Assembly (NCBI RefSeq): GCF_000703165.1
Contig: NZ_JNLQ01000002.1
Coordinates: 1,426,001-1,490,000, forward strand
Length of the DNA stretch: 64,000 nucleotides
Direction of reading: 5' to 3'
Origin: Butyrivibrio sp. AE3004
GTDB taxonomy: Bacteria > Bacillota > Clostridia > Lachnospirales > Lachnospiraceae
Below are positions 55,993 to 64,000 of the stretch, one piece after another. Position 1 is the stretch's first letter. Each line of letters opens with the position of its first letter. A program made the position numbers and the translations under genes. The notes below the pieces were generated by a model. It did not search any database, was not told the DNA's origin, and saw nothing but the letters and a program-made list of their open reading frames with translations.

Positions 55993-56481
55993 ATGAAACG
56001 TATATATTCAGTTCTTGTAGAAAATCATGCCGGCGTATTATCAAAGGTTGCAGGGCTGTTTTCCAGAAGAAACTTTAATATTGATTCCCTTGTTGTCGGT
56101 GAGACGAATTCGAAGGATATTTCTTGTATGACAATTGTTTCAAGCGGTGATGAGAGAACTATTGAACAGATTGAAAAACAGCTCAATAAGAAGCTGGATG
56201 TAATTAAGGTAAAAACCTTCAAGGAGAGTATGAGTATCTGCAGAGAGCTTACTCTGTTAAAGGTCAGATACAACAGGGAAAACAGAAGAGATATCATGGA
56301 AAATTGCGATATCATGAAAGCTCAGATTGTCGATATGAGTAAAAATATGATGATTATTCAGATTTGTGATACTCCTGAAAGAGTAGAAGTTTTTATTGAA
56401 ATGCTTCGTACGGTTTCTATTGTTGAAATGGCAAGAACAGGAACGGTTGCACTCACAAAATGCAGTGAAAATGAGAAATAA
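55993..56481 (+). CDS. ilvN: Acetolactate synthase small (regulatory) subunit, copy 1
   Basis: The 162-residue protein has an N-terminal ACT domain (YSVLVENHAGVLSKVAGLFSRR) that normally binds valine, and a C-terminal domain that contacts the large subunit (CRELTLLKVRYN...). GAGGAGG lies directly before ATG 55993. It is co-transcribed with ilvB. A second small subunit, more like the common IlvH consensus, is encoded 155 bases downstream; this copy is the more divergent one. Confidence 0.92.
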   Translation: MKRIYSVLVENHAGVLSKVAGLFSRRNFNIDSLVVGETNSKDISCMTIVSSGDERTIEQIEKQLNKKLDVIKVKTFKESMSICRELTLLKVRYNRENRRDIMENCDIMKAQIVDMSKNMMIIQICDTPERVEVFIEMLRTVSIVEMARTGTVALTKCSENEK

Positions 56482-56570
56482 AGGCATCTGATTAATTTAT
56501 ATCAAGATAAACATGTTAAAATAAATCAACGATTTAAGGCTTTAAAGTTTTAGTTTATAAAAGTATTTTA

Positions 56571-56599
56571 TTGACTTTAAAGTAAAAAGCGCATAAAAT
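56571..56599 (+). promoter_or_regulatory. Sigma-A promoter of the second small subunit and ilvC
   Basis: TTGACT (56571-56576), a 17-base spacer and TAAAAT (56594-56599), with a predicted start near 56606, 31 bases before the ATG. It shows that the second small subunit is transcribed apart from ilvB. Confidence 0.65.
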
Positions 56600-56636
56600 T
56601 GGAAGATATTAGATTATTCACATTCAATGGAGCGGT

Positions 56637-57158
56637 ATGAAAAGAAAAGTATTTCAATTGCTGGTAGATAATACATCCGGTGTTTTGACAAGAATATCTG
56701 CTTTGTTTGCACGAAGAGGATATAACATTGAGAGCATTACAGCCGGAACTACAGCAGATCCCAATTACACCAGAATAACAATTGTAACATCAGGTGATGA
56801 TGTGATCCTTGATCAGATTGAGAAGCAGGTTTCCAAGCTTATAGATGTCAGGGATATTCATGAGCTTGAGCCTGATGACAGCGTTTACAGAGAACTTGCA
56901 CTTATAAAGGTTCGTGCAGGTGAGAAGGAACGTGAGAGCATTATGACTATTGCCAATATTTTCAGAGCTAACATTATTGATGTAACTCCTGAATCACTTA
57001 TTATTGAGATTACCGGTAATCAGTCAAAGGTTGATGCACTTCTTAAGATGCTTGAGGGCAAAGAAATCCTTGAGCTTGCAAGGACAGGTATAGCAGGACT
57101 CGGTAGAGGAACCGATAAGGTTATTTCTATTGAAGAATTGGAACAGATGTCATATTGA
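56637..57158 (+). CDS. ilvH: Acetolactate synthase small (regulatory) subunit, copy 2
   Basis: The 173-residue protein has an ACT domain (FQLLVDNTSGVLTRISALFARRGYNIES) and the C-terminal domain (YRELALIKVRAGEKERESI, ELARTGIAGLGRG). It fits the usual IlvH/IlvN consensus well. GGAGCGG precedes the ATG. It has its own promoter and is followed after 96 bases by ilvC. Having two small subunits beside a single large subunit suggests two regulatory forms of the enzyme, or another large subunit elsewhere. Confidence 0.94.
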   Translation: MKRKVFQLLVDNTSGVLTRISALFARRGYNIESITAGTTADPNYTRITIVTSGDDVILDQIEKQVSKLIDVRDIHELEPDDSVYRELALIKVRAGEKERESIMTIANIFRANIIDVTPESLIIEITGNQSKVDALLKMLEGKEILELARTGIAGLGRGTDKVISIEELEQMSY

Positions 57159-57227
57159 AAATTTAAAAATAAGTTAACTCCGAAAACTGCTTAATTAAAA
57201 TTTTAAGTGATTTTCGTCAGTATATAA

Positions 57228-58283
<1,056 letters not shown>

Positions 58284-58311
58284 TCCGCTGAATAATAAAT
58301 GATCAAAAGGA

Positions 58312-58340
58312 GAGCTGCCGCATAGCGGCAGCTCATTTTA
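58312..58340 (+). terminator. Terminator after ilvC
   Basis: A perfect 10-bp GC-rich stem, GAGCTGCCGC / GCGGCAGCTC with an ATA loop, is followed by ATTTTA. The T-run is short, so read-through into the next gene, whose ATG is only 8 bases further on, is possible. Confidence 0.7.
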
Positions 58341-58347
58341 AGAGGAT

Positions 58348-60795
58348 ATGAAGTATTACAGTCAAAAATCTATCAAAAATCGAATTCTTCAGCTTTTTGT
58401 ACTTTCCTTTATAATGTATATGATAGCGGTTGTGCCTTTTTTTATTAGCAGAGGCATGCCGTTTTTCTATTATGGGGATTACAATGTTCAACAGATTCCT
58501 TTTTATACGGTAGCCCATAGAGCCATTAGAGACGGTAATTTTTTCTATCTGTGGAATATGGATTTAGGCGGTTCTCTTATAGGCAGCTTTTCTTTTTATT
58601 TATTGGGGAGTCCGTTTTTTTGGATGACCATACCTTTTCCCGAGGAAACTATTCCATACATGATGCCTTTTTTGATGGCTATTAAAATATGCATATGCTC
58701 AATGACTGCATATTTCTATATAAGAAAAAAGGTTGTACGTGACGAAGCTGCAATGATAGGCGCATTATTATATGCGTTTTCAGGATTTAATGCCTGTAAT
58801 ATAGTATTTAATCATTTTACTGACATTGTATGCTTTTTTCCGTTGTATCTCTATTCTTTTGAAAAGCTTATGGAGATTGATCATCATAAGGATCATTGGC
58901 TTTTTATTCCCAGCGGTAAAAAAATTATATTTTTTACACTTATGACAACTTTTATGGCTGTTATAAATTATTATTTCTTTTTTGGAGAAGTGATTTTTCT
59001 ATTGCTATATTTTGTTATATGCTACGTTCCGGGAAACAGGTCCGTACATGTAGCCAGAATGTTTTTGCGAGCATTAAGCGGTGGAGTTCTGGGAGTAATG
59101 ATCGGTGGATTTTATATTCTTCAGGCTGTTTTGGGAGTATCCGGAAATAGCAGACTTTCCAATATACTTCTTGGATATGATGTTGTTTCCTATGAAAGCA
59201 TGAACATGCTTTGGGATATTTTAAAGAGCATGGTTATGATACCGGACATTATAGGCAAAGGAACAGTATTCTATACAAGTCCGGTAAAAAATGCATCCTT
59301 GGCCGTTTTTTTGCCTCTCTTTGGATTATCCGGTGTTATAGCATATTTTATTTCAAAGAAAAATAAAAAAGACAATCATAAAAGACTTCTTTTGGTATGT
59401 CTTATTATGGCAATGATTCCCGTTGGTAATTCAGCATTTTCACTATTTAATGAAAGCTACTATGCCAGATGGTTTTATATGCCTATTCTGATAATGTCGC
59501 TTGTAACAGCGAAAATGATTGAGCGCGGCAGAAGCGAAGAATTAAAAAAAGGTACACTGATAACATCTCTTTTGTTTCTTCTGATTCTTTTGATATCGAT
59601 ATTACCTTCATATGACGACTACGGTGACGTTGTATATATGGCTTTGATTTCCAATGAAAAAATATACTGGAGAGATGTTATTGGGACGGCAGTAATCCTT
59701 TTACTCCTGATCATATCGGTCTTTGTGACACCAAAATGTATTAGAAAGATAAAGCTTCCTTTTTGGAAAGGTGAAGGTCTTATACTTAAGAAACCAATTA
59801 TGAGACTGGAAATAATGCTCGTTTTTACCGTTATGGCTTCAATAATATCACTGCATATTGTTCTTAAAAACGGTAGTGGTCTTATAAGTAATTATGGTAA
59901 AGAACAATGGGAAAAGCAGATGCTGTATTCAAGCCCTGATCTGGATGATGATGAATTTTACAGAACAGAAACAGATGATACTGCTACAAATTATGATATG
60001 TTCTGGGGATATGGGTCTCTACATAGCTTCATAAGCACCATACCTTCGAAGACCTTTGATTTTTTATACGGTACAGAAGAAATTAAAAGAACGGTTGAAA
60101 CAAGAATTCCTAAAGAAAGTATAGGGCTGAGAGCAATACTTTCAAATAAGTATTATCTTGAGAATTCACTGATAAATGATAAAGGATTTTTTACTACAGG
60201 TAAGGGATTAGATGGCTTTGGATATGTGAATTCTGAGAATGGAATAGATATTTACAGGAATATGAACTATATTCCGATGGGATTTACCTATGATTATTGC
60301 ATAAAGAAATCAGAATGGGAAAAGATTGACGATGGCTTAAAGGATAGACTTTTGTCTGTTGCTGTTATTTTATCCGATAAGGATTTTGAAAAGTATAAAA
60401 ATGTTATAAGCGAATTGCCGAAATCATATTATAATGAGGAAATGCCGCAGGATGTTTTTAATCAGAACTGTTTTGACAGGGCTGCAAGCTCATGCATGAA
60501 ATTTGTACCTGATACAAATGGTTTTTATGCAATGACCAGTAACCTTCTTTCAGGGAAAATTATGTTTTTTTCAATTCCGAATATGAAGGGATTTTCTGTA
60601 AAAATAGACGGGAAGCCTGCTGAAATAATTGAGGCTGATTATGGTATGATGGCACTTAATATACCTGCAGGAGTTCATGAAATTACTGCTGAGTTTAAAC
60701 CTGAAGGTTTTTATCCGGGAATTATTCTTAGCTGTATTGGCATTGCTGTTTTGATTGTTTATTCAGTAGTTGTTATTTTTTACAAAAAACGCTAA
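58348..60795 (+). CDS. YfhO-family multi-pass membrane protein
   Basis: The 815-residue protein has about 12-13 membrane helices, with the YfhO-type N-terminus (PFFYYGDYNVQQIPFY, LWNMDLGGSLIGSFSFYLLGSPFFW) and a C-terminal extracellular beta domain before the last helix (FSIPNMKGFSVKIDGKPAE, IPAGVHEITAEFKPEGF). YfhO proteins are GT-C-fold enzymes linked to sugar decoration of lipid-linked wall polymers such as lipoteichoic acid. It lies between ilvC and leuC but has no evident link to amino acid synthesis; a GT2 enzyme gene at 62680 could supply its lipid-linked sugar. AGAGG precedes the ATG. Confidence 0.88.
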   Translation: MKYYSQKSIKNRILQLFVLSFIMYMIAVVPFFISRGMPFFYYGDYNVQQIPFYTVAHRAIRDGNFFYLWNMDLGGSLIGSFSFYLLGSPFFWMTIPFPEETIPYMMPFLMAIKICICSMTAYFYIRKKVVRDEAAMIGALLYAFSGFNACNIVFNHFTDIVCFFPLYLYSFEKLMEIDHHKDHWLFIPSGKKIIFFTLMTTFMAVINYYFFFGEVIFLLLYFVICYVPGNRSVHVARMFLRALSGGVLGVMIGGFYILQAVLGVSGNSRLSNILLGYDVVSYESMNMLWDILKSMVMIPDIIGKGTVFYTSPVKNASLAVFLPLFGLSGVIAYFISKKNKKDNHKRLLLVCLIMAMIPVGNSAFSLFNESYYARWFYMPILIMSLVTAKMIERGRSEELKKGTLITSLLFLLILLISILPSYDDYGDVVYMALISNEKIYWRDVIGTAVILLLLIISVFVTPKCIRKIKLPFWKGEGLILKKPIMRLEIMLVFTVMASIISLHIVLKNGSGLISNYGKEQWEKQMLYSSPDLDDDEFYRTETDDTATNYDMFWGYGSLHSFISTIPSKTFDFLYGTEEIKRTVETRIPKESIGLRAILSNKYYLENSLINDKGFFTTGKGLDGFGYVNSENGIDIYRNMNYIPMGFTYDYCIKKSEWEKIDDGLKDRLLSVAVILSDKDFEKYKNVISELPKSYYNEEMPQDVFNQNCFDRAASSCMKFVPDTNGFYAMTSNLLSGKIMFFSIPNMKGFSVKIDGKPAEIIEADYGMMALNIPAGVHEITAEFKPEGFYPGIILSCIGIAVLIVYSVVVIFYKKR

Positions 60796-60872
60796 ATATG
60801 GTATCTTTATTCAAGATATATACAGATTGTAACGAAAACAAGTGATTAAGGAAAGGTTGGGAGTGATTGTAA

Positions 60873-62138
60873 ATGGCAGGTATGACGATGAGCCAGAAGA
60901 TTCTGGCAGCACACGCCGGACTTTCGGAAGTTAAGTCCGGACAGCTTATTGAAGCGGATCTGGACCTTGTACTGGGTAATGACATAACAAGTCCGGTTGC
61001 GATTAAGGAAATGGATAAAATCGGAACAAAAGGAGTTTTTAATAAGGACAAAATTGCACTTGTTCCGGATCATTTTGTTCCGAATAAAGATATTAAATCT
61101 GCAGAAAACTGTAAATGTGTTCGTGAATTTGCCAGAAAAAATTCAATTACGAACTATTTTGAAGTTGGGCAGATGGGAATTGAACATGCGCTTCTTCCGG
61201 AAAAAGGGCTTACAGTTCCGGGAGATCTTATAATTGGAGCAGATTCACATACATGTACTTACGGTGCTCTCGGTGCTTTCAGTACTGGTGTCGGTTCTAC
61301 AGATATGGCAGCCGGAATGGCTACAGGTAAGGCATGGTTTAAGGTTCCTTCCGCAATTAAATTTAATCTTACCGGTAAACTTAATGAATATGTAAGCGGT
61401 AAAGATGTCATACTTCACATTATAGGAATGATTGGAGTTGACGGTGCTCTGTATAAATCAATGGAATTTACAGGGGATGGAGTAAAAGAGCTTTCAATGG
61501 ATGACAGATTTACAATTGCAAATATGGCAATTGAAGCAGGTGGAAAAAACGGTATTTTCCCTGTTGATGAGAAGGCTTTGGAATATTTGAAAGAACATGC
61601 ACCGGGAAAAGAATATAAAATATTCGAAGCGGATGCAGATGCTGAATATGATGAAGAATATACTATAGACCTTTCAACACTTAAATCGACAGTAGCATTT
61701 CCTCATCTTCCTGAGAATACTCATACATTTGATGAGATTGATGAAATAAAAATCGATCAGGTCGTTATCGGTTCTTGTACAAACGGAAGAATAGATGATA
61801 TTCGTATGGCTGCTAAAATTCTTAAAGGCAGAAAAGTGGCTGAAGGTATCAGATGCATTATAATTCCTGCTACTCAGGCCATATATATGCAGGCTATGGA
61901 TGAGGGACTTTTGAAAACCTTTATTGAAGCCGGCGCAGTTGTTTCTACACCTACATGTGGTCCTTGCCTTGGCGGATATATGGGTATTCTTGCTTCCGGC
62001 GAAAGATGTGTTTCCACAACAAACAGAAACTTTGTCGGCAGAATGGGAGCTACAGATTCAGAGATTTACCTTGCTTCACCTGCTGTTGCAGCTGCAAGTG
62101 CGGTTACAGGTAAGCTTTCACAGCCAAGTGAATTATAA
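60873..62138 (+). CDS. leuC: 3-isopropylmalate dehydratase large subunit
   Basis: The 421-residue aconitase-family subunit isomerises 2- to 3-isopropylmalate in leucine synthesis. The [4Fe-4S] ligands are Cys in [10 protein letters not shown] and the CxxC of [26 protein letters not shown] and NRNFVGRMG are further signatures. The length matches the short archaeal/clostridial form. GGGAGTGA precedes the ATG. The small subunit follows after 63 bases. Confidence 0.95.
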   Translation: MAGMTMSQKILAAHAGLSEVKSGQLIEADLDLVLGNDITSPVAIKEMDKIGTKGVFNKDKIALVPDHFVPNKDIKSAENCKCVREFARKNSITNYFEVGQMGIEHALLPEKGLTVPGDLIIGADSHTCTYGALGAFSTGVGSTDMAAGMATGKAWFKVPSAIKFNLTGKLNEYVSGKDVILHIIGMIGVDGALYKSMEFTGDGVKELSMDDRFTIANMAIEAGGKNGIFPVDEKALEYLKEHAPGKEYKIFEADADAEYDEEYTIDLSTLKSTVAFPHLPENTHTFDEIDEIKIDQVVIGSCTNGRIDDIRMAAKILKGRKVAEGIRCIIIPATQAIYMQAMDEGLLKTFIEAGAVVSTPTCGPCLGGYMGILASGERCVSTTNRNFVGRMGATDSEIYLASPAVAAASAVTGKLSQPSEL

Positions 62139-62201
62139 TCAATTTATTTACTCAGGCAAGAAATAACTTAATAAGCATTACTATGAAAGGTGAAAGGGAA
62201 T

Positions 62202-62690
62202 ATGAAAGAAGCAAGAGGAAGCGTTTTTAAATTCGGTGATAATGTTGATACAGACGTAATTATCCCCGCAAGATATTTAAATACAACCGATCATGCGGAG
62301 CTTGCAGCTCATTGTATGGAAGATATAGACAAGACATTTATTCAAAATGTTAAAAAAGGTGATATTATTGTTGCGAATAAGAACTTTGGATGCGGTTCTT
62401 CAAGAGAACATGCTCCTATAGCTATAAAGGCTGCAGGTGTTTCATGTGTAATAGCTGAGACTTTTGCCAGAATTTTCTACAGAAACAGTATAAACATTGG
62501 CCTGCCCATTGTTGAATGTGAGGAAGCTGCAAAGGAAATAAATGACGGTGATACGGTAAGTATTAATTTTGATACAGGTGTAATTACTGACGAGACAACA
62601 GGTAAAAGCTACCAGGGACAGGCATTTCCGCCTTTTATGCAAAAAATAATTGATTGTGAAGGATTGGTTAACTATATCAATGCGAAATGA
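62202..62690 (+). CDS. leuD: 3-isopropylmalate dehydratase small subunit
   Basis: The 162-residue partner of LeuC has the swivelling-domain signatures [32 protein letters not shown] and [17 protein letters not shown] 62202 follows AAGGG; the GTG at 62190 lies within the ribosome binding region. The end overlaps the glycosyltransferase start by 11 bases. leuA and leuB are not in the window. Confidence 0.95.
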   Translation: MKEARGSVFKFGDNVDTDVIIPARYLNTTDHAELAAHCMEDIDKTFIQNVKKGDIIVANKNFGCGSSREHAPIAIKAAGVSCVIAETFARIFYRNSINIGLPIVECEEAAKEINDGDTVSINFDTGVITDETTGKSYQGQAFPPFMQKIIDCEGLVNYINAK

Positions 62691-63675
62691 TATACGATTG
62701 TTTATGGTAATTCCCTGCTATAACGAACAGGAGGTATTGCCGGAGACTTCAAAGAGACTTGAAGAAAAAATGGGTCGGCTCATAAAGGATGGTGTAATAG
62801 CATCATCAAGCAGAGTGGTATTTGTGGATGACGGTTCCGCAGATACCACCTGGGAGCAGATAGATGAACTACATAAGAAAAATCCTTTGTTTCAGGGAGT
62901 TAAGCTTTCCCGGAACAGAGGCCACCAGAATGCACTTCTTGCAGGATTGATGACTGTAAGAAGTGTATGTGATGTTGCGATTTCAATGGATGCCGATCTG
63001 CAGGATGACATTAATGCAATAGACGGTATGCTTGAAAAATATAAGGAAGGTGCTGAAATCGTTTACGGTGTAAGAAGCAGCAGGCAGACTGACACTTTCT
63101 TTAAACGGGGAACAGCTCAGGGGTATTATAAGCTCATGAATAAAATGGGCGCAGATATAGTATATAATCATGCTGATTTCAGACTTATGAGCAGTGAAGC
63201 ACTTGAGATGCTCTCAGAATATTCTGAGGTTAATCTGTTTTTACGAGGGATCGTTCCCATGATTGGTTTAAAGACAGATATTGTTTACTATGAGAGGGCG
63301 GAGCGTTTTGCGGGAGAGAGTAAATATCCCCTAATGAAGATGCTTTCCTTTGCTTTTGAAGGAATTACTTCACTTAGTGTTAAACCTATACGAATGATTT
63401 CCGGACTGGGTGTTGCTATTTTTTCGGTCAGTATCATAATTCTCATCTATTCGCTTGTAAGGCACTTTACAGGTAATACAATTCCGGGATGGACAACAAC
63501 TGTTTTATCAATTTGGGCTATTGGAGGTCTTACCATGATCTCTCTTGGCGTTATAGGTGAATATATAGGAAAAATCTACCTTGAGACAAAAAACAGACCG
63601 AGATATATAATCAGCGAATATCTTGGGGATAAGGATGATTTTGTTAATCTTATTGATGTGAAAATAAGCAGATAA
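62680..63675 (+). CDS. GT2 glycosyltransferase, GtrB/DPM1-like, with two membrane helices
   Basis: The 331-residue protein has an N-terminal GT-A domain ([38 protein letters not shown] with the metal-binding DxD-like motif, [15 protein letters not shown]) and two C-terminal membrane helices (about 240-262, 275-300). This type moves a sugar from a nucleotide to undecaprenyl or polyprenyl phosphate for export and use by GT-C enzymes such as the YfhO-type protein at 58348. ATG 62680 overlaps leuD and is used because the longer frame would overlap by 41 bases; GAAGGATTGG is about 11 bases before it. Confidence 0.92.
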   Translation: MRNDIRLFMVIPCYNEQEVLPETSKRLEEKMGRLIKDGVIASSSRVVFVDDGSADTTWEQIDELHKKNPLFQGVKLSRNRGHQNALLAGLMTVRSVCDVAISMDADLQDDINAIDGMLEKYKEGAEIVYGVRSSRQTDTFFKRGTAQGYYKLMNKMGADIVYNHADFRLMSSEALEMLSEYSEVNLFLRGIVPMIGLKTDIVYYERAERFAGESKYPLMKMLSFAFEGITSLSVKPIRMISGLGVAIFSVSIIILIYSLVRHFTGNTIPGWTTTVLSIWAIGGLTMISLGVIGEYIGKIYLETKNRPRYIISEYLGDKDDFVNLIDVKISR

Positions 63676-63711
63676 TTACTGCTTTATAAATATATATGAG
63701 AGGTTTTATAA

Positions 63712-64000
63712 ATGTCAGAAGAAAAGAAAAAGAAGACTCCTGAAGATTTTAGAAAGGAGAGTGAAGCAAGCTTTCGCGTTAACCTTGCAAATGGCTCCAG
63801 CGTAAAAAAAGTCATTGGAGTTGTCAGCGGTAAAGGCGGTGTAGGCAAGAGCCTTGTTACAGGCCTTTCAGCTTGTGCAATGAATAAAAAGGGCTATAAG
63901 ACAGCTGTTCTTGATGCGGATATTACAGGCCCTTCAATCCCTAAAATGTTTGGAGCATCACAAATTAAATATGCTGATGACAACGGCAATATGATTCCTT
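63712..64000 (+). CDS. Mrp/NBP35-family ATP-binding protein, N-terminal part
   Basis: The gene runs off the window; 96 codons are seen. A Lys-rich N-terminus (MSEEKKKKTPEDFRKES) is followed by VIGVVSGKGGVGKSLV, the deviant Walker A motif of Mrp/MinD-type ATPases, and VLDADITGPSIPKMFG. Proteins of this kind carry and insert iron-sulfur clusters. GAGAGG precedes the ATG. Its position near leuC/leuD, an Fe-S enzyme, is suggestive only. Confidence 0.93.
   Translation, partial: MSEEKKKKTPEDFRKESEASFRVNLANGSSVKKVIGVVSGKGGVGKSLVTGLSACAMNKKGYKTAVLDADITGPSIPKMFGASQIKYADDNGNMIP

Overview
The window is a densely packed, AT-rich chromosomal segment from a Gram-positive anaerobe of the Clostridia. The family content points to Lachnospiraceae, probably near Butyrivibrio, Pseudobutyrivibrio or Roseburia. 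The pointers are a HemZ-type radical SAM protein, a DUF6465 protein, an orotate-PRTase-like protein with a C-terminal CPLC motif, an archaeal/fungal-type Asd and a short B12-dependent MetH. This placement is inference from recognised families, not a database match. All protein genes but one (12249-12836) are on the + strand. Strong GGAGG-type ribosome binding sites are common, and no mobile element, phage gene or CRISPR array is visible.

Layout. 1-4655: end of a glycogen debranching enzyme, a one-TM protein, an OmpR-type response regulator, a sensor kinase and a lipoprotein. 4912-10101: apt, rel ((p)ppGpp), an MBL hydrolase and hemZ. 10131-12237: a MATE exporter and a PRTase. 12249-15575: a lone minus-strand gene, then a metal-resistance operon (ArsR/SmtB repressor with visible promoter and operator, free-standing HMA metallochaperone, CPC P-type ATPase). 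15568-21923: serine hydrolase, purine nucleoside phosphorylase, MTA/SAH-type deaminase, membrane MutS-like ATPase, RNase HI. 22052-27960: small transaldolase, a 1040-residue c-di-GMP protein, ROK glucokinase, dUTPase. 28071-31519: a GlgB-like protein that has lost its catalytic residues and carries a Lys-rich tail, then an MscS channel. 31605-31677: tRNA-Thr(CGU). 31835-38886: argH, asd, a degenerate AAA protein, topB, a beta-helix protein, a DUF6465 protein. 39004-44176: HlyD-like adaptor, NagD-type phosphatase, secreted transglutaminase-like protein. 44281-50437: the F1Fo ATP synthase operon. 50437-54197: acyltransferase and methionine synthase. 54324-62690: branched-chain amino acid genes (ilvB, two regulatory subunits, ilvC, leuC, leuD) with a YfhO-type gene inserted. 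62680-64000: a GT2 glycosyltransferase and the start of an Mrp/NBP35 ATPase.

Most unusual content. (1) The ATP synthase operon has no separate delta gene. The alpha subunit instead carries about 80 extra N-terminal residues resembling the C-terminal, stalk-b-binding part of delta/OSCP, and the gamma subunit ends in a Lys/Ala-rich extension. This suggests a rewired peripheral stalk. (2) The branching-enzyme homologue at 28071 aligns along its length with GlgB, but the nucleophile Asp, acid/base Glu, third Asp and region-I His are all replaced, and it ends in a coiled coil plus a histone-H1-like Lys/Ala/Thr tail. It looks like a glycogen-related pseudoenzyme. Smaller oddities are a GGDEF-EAL-GGDEF protein whose first two domains look inactive, an AAA protein without a usable P-loop, tandem acetolactate synthase regulatory subunits, and a terminator embedded in the coding sequence of the convergent gene.
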